Source of the DNA: Lachnospiraceae bacterium UBA1267
GTDB lineage: Bacteria > Bacillota > Clostridia > Lachnospirales > Lachnospiraceae
Direction of reading: 5' to 3'
DNA length: 6,634 nucleotides
Assembly (NCBI GenBank): GCA_002308115.1
Contig: DBVJ01000123.1
Span: forward strand, 34,507-41,140
Positions 1 to 5,124 of the stretch are shown here, piece after piece. Every line of letters starts with the position of its first letter. Positions within the stretch are counted from its first letter, which is position 1. Below the pieces are notes generated by a model that searched no databases, was not told the DNA's origin, and saw only the letters and a list, made by a program, of their open reading frames with translations. Position numbers and translations under genes: made by a program.

Positions 1-387
1 CGCATCGATGAGATCAATATCCTTCAGGCAACTTACTGCGCCATGAGAGATGCGCTGAGAGGCCTCAAAGGCCCGGAGGGCACGCCGTATCATCCGGACC
101 TTCTTCTGAATGACGCGGTGCGGATCCCGGAAGTCCCGATCCGCCAGATCCCGATCATCAAAGGCGACGCCAAGTCCTGTTCGATCGCGGCGGCGTCGAT
201 CATTGCCAAGGTTACGCGGGACCGCATCATGAGAGAATACGACAGCATTTATCCGGAGTACGGCTTTTTGAAGCATAAGGGCTACGGTTCCCAGGCGCAT
301 ATGGAAGCCCTCAGGCAGTACGGGCCGTGCCCCATTCACAGGAGGACCTTCATCGGAGGGATCCTCGGAGAGGAAAGCGATCGTTGA
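1..387 (+). CDS. rnhB: Ribonuclease HII, C-terminal part (5' end outside window)
   Basis: This is the last 128 residues of RNase HII, the cytoplasmic endonuclease that cuts the RNA strand of RNA:DNA hybrids and starts removal of ribonucleotides misincorporated in DNA. Seen directly: the reading frame is open from base 1 and begins with RIDEINILQAT, a typical mid-protein RNase HII stretch. It continues through LLLNDAV (the usual LVDA/LVDG position, contributing a late acidic active-site residue), IIKGDAKS, SIAAASIIAKVTRDR and the C-terminal HKGYGSQAH...HRRTF block. These match the family closely. The N-terminal part with the first catalytic acidic residues lies before the window, so completeness cannot be judged. 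The stop codon overlaps the proposed TTG start of the next gene, which implies translational coupling in an rnhB-yraN operon, an arrangement common in Firmicutes. Confidence 0.96.
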   Translation, partial: RIDEINILQATYCAMRDALRGLKGPEGTPYHPDLLLNDAVRIPEVPIRQIPIIKGDAKSCSIAAASIIAKVTRDRIMREYDSIYPEYGFLKHKGYGSQAHMEALRQYGPCPIHRRTFIGGILGEESDR

Positions 388-761
388 AAGAGCTATATAA
401 TGAGAACAACCGCGAGAAAGGAAGCGCTTACGAAGAGTTGGCCGCTTCCTTTTTCATTGAAAAAAACTATACAATTCTCGGGCGTAATTATCGGACAAAA
501 ACCGGGGAGATCGACCTGGTGGTACAAGATCCCGATGACGGATGCGTTGTTTTTGTCGAAGTCAAATACCGAAAGAGCACCAGAAAAGGACAGCCTTTTG
601 AATCTGTCACTTCCCGAAAACAATCAAAAATCTATCGGACTGCACAATGGTTCATCAAGGAGAATGGGTTGGGGCAGTACCGGAAATACCGCTTCGACGT
701 ATTAAGCATTCTGGACGGAAAGATCACACATATCCGGAATGCGTTCGGCGGTTTTTGTTAG
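384..761 (+). CDS. YraN/UPF0102 family protein, predicted nuclease-fold
   Basis: This 125-residue protein belongs to the YraN/UPF0102 family, which has a restriction-endonuclease-like (PD-(D/E)XK) fold and whose cellular role is poorly defined. Seen in sequence: the conserved RNYRTKTGEIDLV block (about residues 34-46) supplies the Asp of the nuclease-like signature. VFVEVKYR (about 56-63) supplies the E-x-K, and RFDV (103-106) is the usual late family motif. I chose TTG at 384 because GGAGAGGAAAG lies just upstream and because the start overlaps the rnhB stop (TTGA). It also gives the usual family length near 120. An in-frame ATG at 327 would add 19 residues buried in rnhB and has no convincing ribosome binding site. 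Coupling to RNase HII suggests, by inference only, a role in DNA or nucleic-acid maintenance. Confidence 0.9.
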   Translation: MKELYNENNREKGSAYEELAASFFIEKNYTILGRNYRTKTGEIDLVVQDPDDGCVVFVEVKYRKSTRKGQPFESVTSRKQSKIYRTAQWFIKENGLGQYRKYRFDVLSILDGKITHIRNAFGGFC

Positions 762-827
762 CCGGCGAAAGGGCGAAAGAGCAGTTTTTGGCTTAAATAC
801 GCCAAATATCAGGTGTTGAAAAGTTTT

Positions 828-841
828 CGAACAAATGTTCG
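828..841. promoter_or_regulatory. LexA (SOS) box 1, perfect palindromic arms
   Basis: CGAACAAATGTTCG matches the Gram-positive LexA operator CGAAC-N4-GTTCG in both arms. It lies just upstream of the -35 element at 850-855, so LexA bound here would flank the RNA polymerase site. It is the first of three boxes in about 75 bp before the LysM/YneA-like gene. Confidence 0.9.
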
Positions 842-849
842 TTTTTTGC

Positions 850-878
850 TTGACAAACATTTGTTCGAGTGCTATATT
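850..878 (+). promoter_or_regulatory. SigA-type promoter of the YneA-like gene
   Basis: A consensus -35 TTGACA (850-855) is separated by exactly 17 bp from -10 TATATT (873-878), predicting a start near 885. The promoter is strong but fully framed by LexA boxes, one of which overlaps the -35 and spacer. This is the expected design for a gene silent until SOS induction. Confidence 0.88.
854..867. promoter_or_regulatory. LexA (SOS) box 2, overlapping the -35/spacer
   Basis: CAAACATTTGTTCG differs from the CGAAC-N4-GTTCG operator by one base in the left arm. It begins in the -35 hexamer and runs into the spacer, so binding would directly block RNA polymerase. Confidence 0.82.
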
Positions 879-889
879 GATCTCGTCAT

Positions 890-903
890 CGAACAGGTGT
901 TCG
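890..903. promoter_or_regulatory. LexA (SOS) box 3, perfect palindromic arms, downstream of start
   Basis: CGAACAGGTGTTCG has both operator arms intact. It lies just after the predicted transcription start and immediately before the GAAGGAGG ribosome binding site (906-913), where it could act as a roadblock or cooperate with the upstream boxes. Confidence 0.88.
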
Positions 904-919
904 AAGAAGGAGGTCTGAT

Positions 920-1237
920 ATGGCACAGAAAAGGAGAATCACCAGAACGCTTCTGATCATTGGAATCGTTTTCTTCATCGCGCTGATTGCCGTGATCCCC
1001 TCCGTGTATTCCGTAAGCCCTGACACAGAGCGGACGGCGGATGCAAGCACACAGATCTGCTACGACCACTATGAAGTGCAGCAGAATGACAGCCTCTGGA
1101 AGATCGCCGGTGTCTATGCAGGATCCTACGGGGTATCGAAGAGCACATATGTAGACCTCCTTCGGAAGCTGAACCACCTTTCCGGCGACCGGATCATTAC
1201 CGGACAGAAGCTCATCGTACCGTATAAAGCAGATTGA
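920..1237 (+). CDS. yneA: YneA-like SOS cell division inhibitor (membrane anchor + LysM)
   Basis: This 105-residue protein is predicted to be anchored by one N-terminal helix (about residues 9-31, after the basic MAQKRRITRT) with a single LysM domain outside (about 50-102). The LysM shows HYEVQQNDSLWKIA, then the asparagine-containing LRKLNHLSGD, and ends in ITGQKLIVPY, the classic LysM tail. Size, topology and triple LexA-box promoter match YneA of Bacillus, which delays septation during DNA damage. LysM domains bind peptidoglycan. The start is supported by GAAGGAGG six bases upstream. In Bacillus yneA is divergent from lexA; here the upstream gene is yraN on the same strand and lexA is not in the window. 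The inhibitor role is inferred from architecture and regulation, since YneA proteins diverge strongly. The alternative is another SOS-regulated LysM envelope protein. Confidence 0.82.
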   Translation: MAQKRRITRTLLIIGIVFFIALIAVIPSVYSVSPDTERTADASTQICYDHYEVQQNDSLWKIAGVYAGSYGVSKSTYVDLLRKLNHLSGDRIITGQKLIVPYKAD

Positions 1238-1309
1238 TATATTTTTGCCGACAAGGATCGCCGCTTATCGGAACCTTCAGGCATTCAGAATGATTTCCTC
1301 CTATTCTTG

Positions 1310-1344
1310 AAAAGGGAGAGTGCGTGGCGCGTGCTCTCCCTTTT
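1310..1344 (+). terminator. Rho-independent terminator after the YneA-like gene
   Basis: Arms AAAAGGGAGAG (1310-1320) and CTCTCCCTTTT (1334-1344) are perfectly complementary over 11 bp. The inner bases pair further (TGCG with CGTG, using G-T wobbles). The T-run is only four long on the + strand and the arms are A/T-flanked on both sides, so it may be moderate in strength and partly bidirectional. It isolates the SOS gene from the lipoprotein gene. Confidence 0.75.
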
Positions 1345-1385
1345 CGTCGGATCGCAATCTTTTGAGACCATATTTTATATTTCAC

Positions 1386-1415
1386 TCGACAATTCCTTTG
1401 TCTTGATCGTATCAT
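1386..1415 (+). promoter_or_regulatory. Probable SigA-type promoter of the DUF4349 lipoprotein gene
   Basis: TCGACA (1386-1391) and TATCAT (1410-1415) each match the consensus hexamers at five of six positions, with an 18 bp spacer. A good AAAGGAG (1426-1432) lies seven bases before the ATG at 1440. There is no other candidate as good between the terminator and the gene. Confidence 0.55.
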
Positions 1416-1439
1416 AGATATAGGGAAAGGAGCGTTGCT

Positions 1440-2519
1440 ATGAAAACCATGCATACTTCCAGATTCAAAACATTTTTCACCGTAAGCATTCTTCTTGGCG
1501 CAGCCATCGTTTCAGTGCTTCTTGCAGCCGGCTGTTCCATGGCAGGCAGCCCGAAAGAAGCGGCCCACTATGATGCGTCTGAAGACATGACTGCATACAA
1601 ACCGGACGGCCGCGACGATGCCCCTGGCTTTGTCACTCCGTCTGTACCCGCCGATGAGAAGGGCGGGGAAGCGCATACGAATTTGCCGGAAGCGCCTTCC
1701 GTGCTTTCCGAAGAGAAGCTGGTCTATACCTGTGACATGACCGTCGAAACGACGAAATATCAGGAAACCGCTTCGCTTCTCAAAGCGAAAATCAAGGAGT
1801 TCGGCGGCATTATCGAATCGGAGACCGAAACAGACAGCGACAATTCCTGGTATTATTCGGACCACAAACGCTACAGCGCCAGCATGCGCATGTATCTGGT
1901 GGTACGCATTCCGGCCGCGCGTTATTCGGAGTTTGTCGAAAGTGCCGGCTCGTTCGGCAAAGTCCGGCAGAAATCTCAGAACGTTCAGAACATCAGCCGC
2001 CGCTACAGCGACACCGAGGCCAGGATCCGCGCGCTTGAGACCGAAGAAAAGCGGCTTCTTGAAATGCTCGGAAAGGCCTCGACCGTGGAAGAGATGCTGT
2101 ACGTCGAAAAGCGTCTCACAGAGGTGGAATATGAGCTGGCGTCCCAGAGAAGCGCGCTGTCCGGCATGGACGTGGACGTCGCTTATTCCACAGTGAACAT
2201 CACATTGACTGAAGTCCTCGAATACACCGAGGAAGAAAGACCCGCTGTCACCTTTATTCAGCGGATCGGTCATGCATTTTCCAATATGTGGGAGAATCTG
2301 GGCGATTTCAGCGAGGGCTTCGTGATCGTATTGATCTATCTGATCCCGCTGATCGTCGTGGCAGGTATTGTCCTTCTGGTGATTTTCATCATCCGTAAGG
2401 CAAGGGATAAGAAATATCCGGAACGGGTTGCCCTGCGGAAAGCCAGAAAAGAAGCCAAAAGAGCCCGGAAATACGGCGTCGCGCCCGTCAAGGAGCAGAA
2501 GGAAGCGCCCAAGGCCTAA
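1440..2519 (+). CDS. DUF4349 domain lipoprotein with C-terminal membrane helix
   Basis: This 359-residue predicted lipoprotein is of unknown function. The N-terminus is a lipoprotein signal: basic start, hydrophobic stretch at about 11-29 and lipobox LAAGC with Cys32 as the acylated residue. A low-complexity acidic/Pro linker (about 33-92) follows. The DUF4349 region (about 93-318) contains YTCDMTVETTKY, KEFGGIIES, LVVRIPAARYSEF and NISRRYSDTEARI. A charged, probably coiled-coil helix spans about 187-240, and VAYSTVNITLTE follows it. One membrane helix lies at about 294-318, with a very basic cytoplasmic tail rich in Lys/Arg (319-359). The family is typically anchored this way, and its role is not established. 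Both ends would be tied to the membrane, leaving the coiled region outside. It has its own promoter and no obvious terminator after it. Confidence 0.9.
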   Translation: MKTMHTSRFKTFFTVSILLGAAIVSVLLAAGCSMAGSPKEAAHYDASEDMTAYKPDGRDDAPGFVTPSVPADEKGGEAHTNLPEAPSVLSEEKLVYTCDMTVETTKYQETASLLKAKIKEFGGIIESETETDSDNSWYYSDHKRYSASMRMYLVVRIPAARYSEFVESAGSFGKVRQKSQNVQNISRRYSDTEARIRALETEEKRLLEMLGKASTVEEMLYVEKRLTEVEYELASQRSALSGMDVDVAYSTVNITLTEVLEYTEEERPAVTFIQRIGHAFSNMWENLGDFSEGFVIVLIYLIPLIVVAGIVLLVIFIIRKARDKKYPERVALRKARKEAKRARKYGVAPVKEQKEAPKA

Positions 2520-2540
2520 AGGGAAAGGTCCGAAGATCCG

Positions 2541-2570
2541 TTGAATTTCACTGCCTGATTATGTTATGAT
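2541..2570 (+). promoter_or_regulatory. Probable extended -10 promoter of the glycosyltransferase gene
   Basis: TTGAAT (2541-2546) is followed after 18 bp by TATGAT (2565-2570), and a TG dinucleotide at 2562-2563 forms an extended -10. It lies 57 bases before the ATG at 2628. Confidence 0.55.
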
Positions 2571-2627
2571 GCTCCTGGCTGCAAGCAAAGCCGTCATATT
2601 ACCAGACAGACAGGGCCTATAACGATC

Positions 2628-3335
2628 ATGGAAAATCAGCGAATTGCGGTGATTCCCGCCTATGAGCCAAACGAACAGCTCCTGAAGCTGGCAGAAGAAG
2701 CGCATGAAAGCGGCTTCTTTCTGCTGATCGTCGATGACGGAAGCGGGCCGGATTATGCGGATGTTTTCTCACAGGTGAAAGGATACGGCGAACTGATTTC
2801 CTACAGCCGGAACGGCGGAAAAGGCTACGCGCTGAAGCAGGCATTTTCGTGGCTTATGGCCCATAAAACCGGCTGTTATACGGTGATCACGCTCGATGCC
2901 GACGGACAGCATACGGTCAAAGACGCACTCAGTCTCTGCGACAGGGCAGAAGAAGAGCCCGACGCCCTGTATCTGGGGTCCCGTTACCTTCCGAAAGACG
3001 CGCCGCTCAGAAGCCGCTTCGGTAACGATTTGAACCGTTTTCTGTTCCGTACGGTATCCGGCAGACCGGTTTACGACGTCCAGACAGGCATGCGGGCTTT
3101 TTCTTCCTCGCTGGTCCCGATCATGAAAGACGTCCCCGGCGACCGGTACGAGTATGAAATGAACGTACTCATGGAGCTTGTCAGAAGAGACGTGCCGATC
3201 CTGGAAATGGAGATCGAAACGATCTACATCGACAACAATGCCAGTTCACACTTCAGACCTGTCAGAGATTCTTTCAGAATCTATGGACAGATTCTGAAAG
3301 GCATCGGCACATTTGGAAAACATCGGAAGAAATAA
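2628..3335 (+). CDS. Family 2 glycosyltransferase, polyprenyl-phosphate sugar synthase type
   Basis: This is a soluble 235-residue GT-A fold glycosyltransferase, predicted to transfer a sugar from a nucleotide-sugar donor at the inner membrane face. Motifs in order: IAVIPAYEPNEQL (6-18) at the nucleotide-binding strand, IVDDGSG (34-40), RNGGKGYALKQAF (61-73), LDADGQH (89-95) with the metal-binding DxD, LGSRY (116-120), DVQTGMRAF (150-158), and YEYEMNVLMEL (174-184). ASSHFRPVRDSFRIY near the C-terminus is also typical of dolichol/undecaprenyl-phosphate sugar synthases. There are no membrane helices, unlike relatives with C-terminal helices. Acceptor and sugar cannot be told from sequence; polyprenyl phosphate is the family-based guess. 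The ribosome binding site is weak (AGGG about 12 bases upstream), so expression may be modest. The ATG is still favoured because residue 6 begins the first conserved strand. A strong terminator follows. Confidence 0.9.
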   Translation: MENQRIAVIPAYEPNEQLLKLAEEAHESGFFLLIVDDGSGPDYADVFSQVKGYGELISYSRNGGKGYALKQAFSWLMAHKTGCYTVITLDADGQHTVKDALSLCDRAEEEPDALYLGSRYLPKDAPLRSRFGNDLNRFLFRTVSGRPVYDVQTGMRAFSSSLVPIMKDVPGDRYEYEMNVLMELVRRDVPILEMEIETIYIDNNASSHFRPVRDSFRIYGQILKGIGTFGKHRKK

Positions 3336-3370
3336 AACCGTCTGATGTTTGATGCAAAAACACAAATCAG

Positions 3371-3401
3371 AAAAAAGCGGAGCAAAAGCTCCGCTTTTTT
3401 T
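3371..3401. terminator. Strong, symmetrical (bidirectional) Rho-independent terminator
   Basis: The stem is GCGGAGC (3377-3383) with GCTCCGC (3388-3394) around an AAAA loop, flanked by six A on the left and seven T on the right. Either strand therefore carries a stem followed by a T-run. On the + strand it ends the glycosyltransferase transcript. On the - strand it would end any transcript coming from the repeat region at 3467-3970. Confidence 0.93.
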
Positions 3402-3466
3402 CATGAGAAGAGGAGTACGGGAGAAGCGCATTCTGACTGGATTTCTTTGGATTTTCCCTTGCGTAT

Positions 3467-3625
3467 CTATTCGCTAAACTCTTGTTTAACGAATTTATAA
3501 GGTTCTTTTCTGTAAGGCGCATGGGCTCTGGCTTTGCGGCCCCTGGCCGCTCTCAAAGGCGCATAAATGCTGGGTTTTTCGAGGCGGCTCTTTTTGAATC
3601 TGTATTCTTGTGTATCAAGCGGCAT
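3467..3625 (-). CDS. Possible small basic protein, 52 residues, unrecognised
   Basis: The minus strand encodes a 52-residue basic peptide starting MPLDTQEYRFKK and ending YKFVKQEFSE. It has no stop within it, is rich in Arg/Lys/Ala/Tyr, and belongs to no family I recognise. Its ATG overlaps by 11 bases the end of the 32-residue minus-strand ORF at 3615-3713, as in translational coupling or as a single gene split by a frameshift. It has no ribosome binding site of its own. Its last codons form the dif-like inverted repeat. The symmetrical terminator at 3371-3401 would serve a transcript on this strand. Against a real gene: the region has few stops in several frames, and no clear minus-strand promoter was found. 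Confidence 0.25.
   Translation of the reverse strand: MPLDTQEYRFKKSRLEKPSIYAPLRAARGRKARAHAPYRKEPYKFVKQEFSE
3468..3495. repeat. dif-like inverted repeat (11-6-11), candidate Xer site
   Basis: TATTCGCTAAA (3468-3478), spacer CTCTTG (3479-3484) and TTTAACGAATT (3485-3495) form two arms that are 9/11 inverted repeats around a 6 bp centre. This is the geometry of tyrosine-recombinase core sites such as dif. It does not match the Bacillus or E. coli dif consensus or the streptococcal difSL that I know. It lies about 570 bp upstream of a XerS-like gene, and related single-recombinase systems carry their site next to the gene. Site identity is inference. Confidence 0.4.
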
Positions 3626-3713
3626 ATCTGTGATCGTTTTTCAAATCGCGCAGCGTCTCTTTGTACGTGCGCACATTTTGAAAACGTTTCTGCACATTCT
3701 TCTTAGGATCCAT
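3615..3713 (-). CDS. Possible small protein, 32 residues, unrecognised
   Basis: A minus-strand ORF encodes MDPKKNVQKRF... ending LKNDHRYAA, charged and of no known family. In its favour, AAAGAGG lies about eight bases before the ATG on that strand, and its stop overlaps the start of the 52-residue ORF at 3467-3625. Its central segment KRFQNVRTYKETLRDLKNDHR reappears as a diverged, frame-disrupted copy about 200 bp away (ERF...TYE...LKNDYR, 10 of 21 positions identical). Duplication of a small coding unit would explain this, but a non-coding DNA duplication would give the same match. Confidence 0.25.
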   Translation of the reverse strand: MDPKKNVQKRFQNVRTYKETLRDLKNDHRYAA

Positions 3714-3733
3714 TTTCTTAACCTCTTTCAGGA
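3627..3733. repeat. Diverged tandem repeat, copy 1
   Basis: This copy pairs with 3835-3930. The ends are best conserved: the first 17 bases match at 16 positions (TCTGTRATCGTTTTTCA), and the far end shares RATCCAT followed by TCTTTCAGG. In between, TACGT and AAAACG blocks align with small gaps. Copy spacing is about 200 bp. Confidence 0.6.
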
Positions 3734-3834
3734 TCTGTTTTCAGTACGACGCATGGATGATCCTGCGTCATGCTTTTTCTCCGCGCCTTGCAGCATTCCG
3801 GCATCAAGCGTTGATGCGTCCATATATGCCGCAT

Positions 3835-3930
3835 TCTGTAATCGTTTTTCAGCGTCGTCCACGTCCATTCATACGTCCACGTTTCGGTAAAACGCTCACA
3901 GAATCCATGTATTTTTGAATTCTTTCAGGG
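3835..3930. repeat. Diverged tandem repeat, copy 2
   Basis: This is the partner of 3627-3733. It is about 11 bp shorter, which is not a multiple of three, so any minus-strand reading frame shared with copy 1 is shifted here. A weaker similarity (GCATGG with T/C-rich flanks) continues between 3501-3524 and 3731-3756, suggesting the duplicated unit was originally close to 200-230 bp. Confidence 0.6.
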
Positions 3931-3971
3931 TTCATCCATGCCGACGTGTTTTTGCACGTTTTTCGAAGCAA
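3849..3971 (-). pseudogene. Possible frame-disrupted copy of the small minus-strand ORF
   Basis: In the second repeat copy a 40-residue minus-strand ORF starts with TTG at 3971, just after GGGAGAAGGG (3975-3984). It runs through NPERIQKYMDSV and ends at a TGA. The frame matching the 32-residue ORF of copy 1 continues in another phase (ERF...LKNDYR), so the two copies cannot both be read in the same way. This fits a decayed duplicate. Coding status of the whole group is uncertain. Confidence 0.2.
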
Positions 3972-4009
3972 ATGCCCTTCTCCCGGTATCTTTTCGTAAA
4001 ACTCTCCTA

Positions 4010-4038
4010 TTGACTTTGTTTAACGAATAGTTTAAACT
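4010..4038 (+). promoter_or_regulatory. Promoter of the tyrosine recombinase gene, containing the repeat motif
   Basis: TTGACT (4010-4015) and TAAACT (4033-4038) are spaced by exactly 17 bp. The ribosome binding site GAAGGAGG (4048-4055) lies nine bases before the ATG. The spacer is occupied by GTTTAACGAATAG (4018-4030), the motif also present in the dif-like repeat. This suggests that the recombinase, or a regulator sharing its sites, controls the promoter. Confidence 0.6.
4018..4037. repeat. Operator-like inverted repeat in the recombinase promoter
   Basis: GTTTAACGAATAGTTTAAAC contains arms GTTTAA and TTAAAC around an 8 bp centre. Its first 11 bases equal those at 3484-3494, and its first 13 are a 12/13 inverted copy of 3467-3479. 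It overlaps the spacer and -10, where a bound protein would block transcription. Confidence 0.5.
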
Positions 4039-4064
4039 GTTTTCAGTGAAGGAGGCTATCTATC

Positions 4065-5123
4065 ATGCCTGTAGATTCGCAAAGCTACCATCGTCAGGTG
4101 GATCAGAAAAACATCATCAAATTGCGTGAGCTGATCGAGGATCTGCCTTCTTATGTGAAGGACTTTTTCCGCGGCATCGATTCGCAGACGTCTTCCAGAA
4201 CCCGTATCGCCTATGCATACGATCTCCGGGTGTTTTATCGTTATCTTCACGAGAACAATCCCGAACTTGGCCGCAAGGAAATCAAGGACATTTCCCTTGA
4301 GGATCTGCAGTCTCTGAAGCCCTTGGATATTGAGGAATATCTGGATTATGTGCGCGTGTATTCCTCCCAGAATGCCAATTTCCGCTCGAATGATCTGTCG
4401 GCGATCAAACGGAAGCTCGCTTCTCTCCGCTCCTTCTACAAATACTACTATCAGAAGGAGCTCATTTCCTACAATCCGGTCGCACTGGTGGCCATGCCGA
4501 AAATGCGTGAAAAAAACATCGTGCGTCTGGACGCGGACGAGGTTTCCGTGCTTCTGGATCATGTGGACAACGGCGAACAGCTGACAAAGCGGCAATTGGC
4601 CTGGCACGAGCGTTCGCGTGTCCGTGATCTGGCCATGATGACGCTGATGCTGGGCACCGGCATTCGTGTGTCTGAGTGCGTCGGACTGAATCTCGCGGAC
4701 GTGGATTTCAAAAATGACGCCATTTCCATTTTCCGCAAAGGCGGCAAGGAAGTAACGGTCTATTTCGGAGACGAGGTCGAGGAAGCGCTCAAAGATTACA
4801 TGCGCGAACGGAAAACGATCATCGCGGAAAGCGGTCATGAGAACGCGCTTTTCCTTTCCTCGCAGAAGAAACGCATGACGACGCGGACCGTGGAGAATAT
4901 GGTCAAAAAGTACACGCAGACCGTCACGACCAGTAAAAACATCACGCCACATAAGCTTCGCAGCACCTACGGCACGAATCTGTACCGGGCGACCGGGGAC
5001 ATCTACCTCGTCGCGGACGTTCTGGGACACTCGGATGTTAACACCACCAAAAAGCATTACGCCGCGATCGACGACGACATCAGAAGAAAAGCGCGTGACC
5101 AGGTGCGGCTGAGGAAGGATTGA
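4065..5123 (+). CDS. Tyrosine recombinase, XerS-like
   Basis: This is a 352-residue site-specific recombinase that cuts and rejoins DNA through a covalent tyrosine intermediate. The N-terminal SAM-like core-binding domain covers about 25-147 (LPSYVKDFFRG, AYAYDLRVFYRYL, LASLRSFYKYYY). The catalytic domain follows and holds the full set of active-site residues: Arg201 in GTGIRVSE, Lys225 in RKGGKE, His296 and Arg299 in PHKLRST, His322 in LGHSD, and Tyr332 in KKHYAAI. Length is well above the roughly 300 of XerC/XerD. The layout, including the N-terminal extension, the insert around residues 165-185 and the VENMVKKYT...ITPHKLR stretch, resembles XerS, which alone resolves chromosome dimers in streptococci. 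An integrase of a decayed element is the main alternative. The upstream dif-like and operator-like repeats fit either view. The acyltransferase gene starts one base after its stop. Confidence 0.88.
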   Translation: MPVDSQSYHRQVDQKNIIKLRELIEDLPSYVKDFFRGIDSQTSSRTRIAYAYDLRVFYRYLHENNPELGRKEIKDISLEDLQSLKPLDIEEYLDYVRVYSSQNANFRSNDLSAIKRKLASLRSFYKYYYQKELISYNPVALVAMPKMREKNIVRLDADEVSVLLDHVDNGEQLTKRQLAWHERSRVRDLAMMTLMLGTGIRVSECVGLNLADVDFKNDAISIFRKGGKEVTVYFGDEVEEALKDYMRERKTIIAESGHENALFLSSQKKRMTTRTVENMVKKYTQTVTTSKNITPHKLRSTYGTNLYRATGDIYLVADVLGHSDVNTTKKHYAAIDDDIRRKARDQVRLRKD

Positions 5124-5124
5124 T

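Larger units (their letters stand above)
3402..4009. other. Gene-poor 600 bp region holding repeats and small minus-strand ORFs
   Basis: No conventional gene is recognisable here. The plus strand is T-rich with few stops, and its reading frames give low-complexity, family-less proteins. The region contains a dif-like inverted repeat near its left end, two diverged tandem copies of a roughly 100 bp segment, and short minus-strand ORFs. It runs up to the recombinase promoter. I read it as the upstream control, recombination-site or decayed-element region of the recombinase gene, an inference from position. Confidence 0.6.

Noticed and set aside
787..806. Hairpin TTTGGC/GCCAAA after the yraN-type gene, considered as a terminator
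   Set aside because: The six-base AT-containing stem has an eight-base loop and no T-run, so it is too weak to call.
1512..2273. Minus-strand 253-residue ORF
   Set aside because: It is the antisense shadow of the DUF4349 gene, rich in Phe/Arg/His as such shadows are, with no start signal.
3728..3868. Minus-strand 46-residue ORF starting MDVDDAEKRLQ
   Set aside because: Its composition looks plausible, but it has no Shine-Dalgarno, and the matching frame in the other repeat copy has no start and a different end.
3567..3890. Plus-strand ORF of 107 residues, and an overlapping 74-residue ORF (3482-3706), both containing FSVRRM
   Set aside because: There is no ribosome binding site, the composition is low-complexity and no family is recognisable. 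The shared FSVRRM is explained by the DNA duplication, and the T-rich strand simply has few stops.
3402..4064. CRISPR array
   Set aside because: There are only two diverged long copies plus short motif copies, without regular identical repeats and uniform spacers, and no cas genes.
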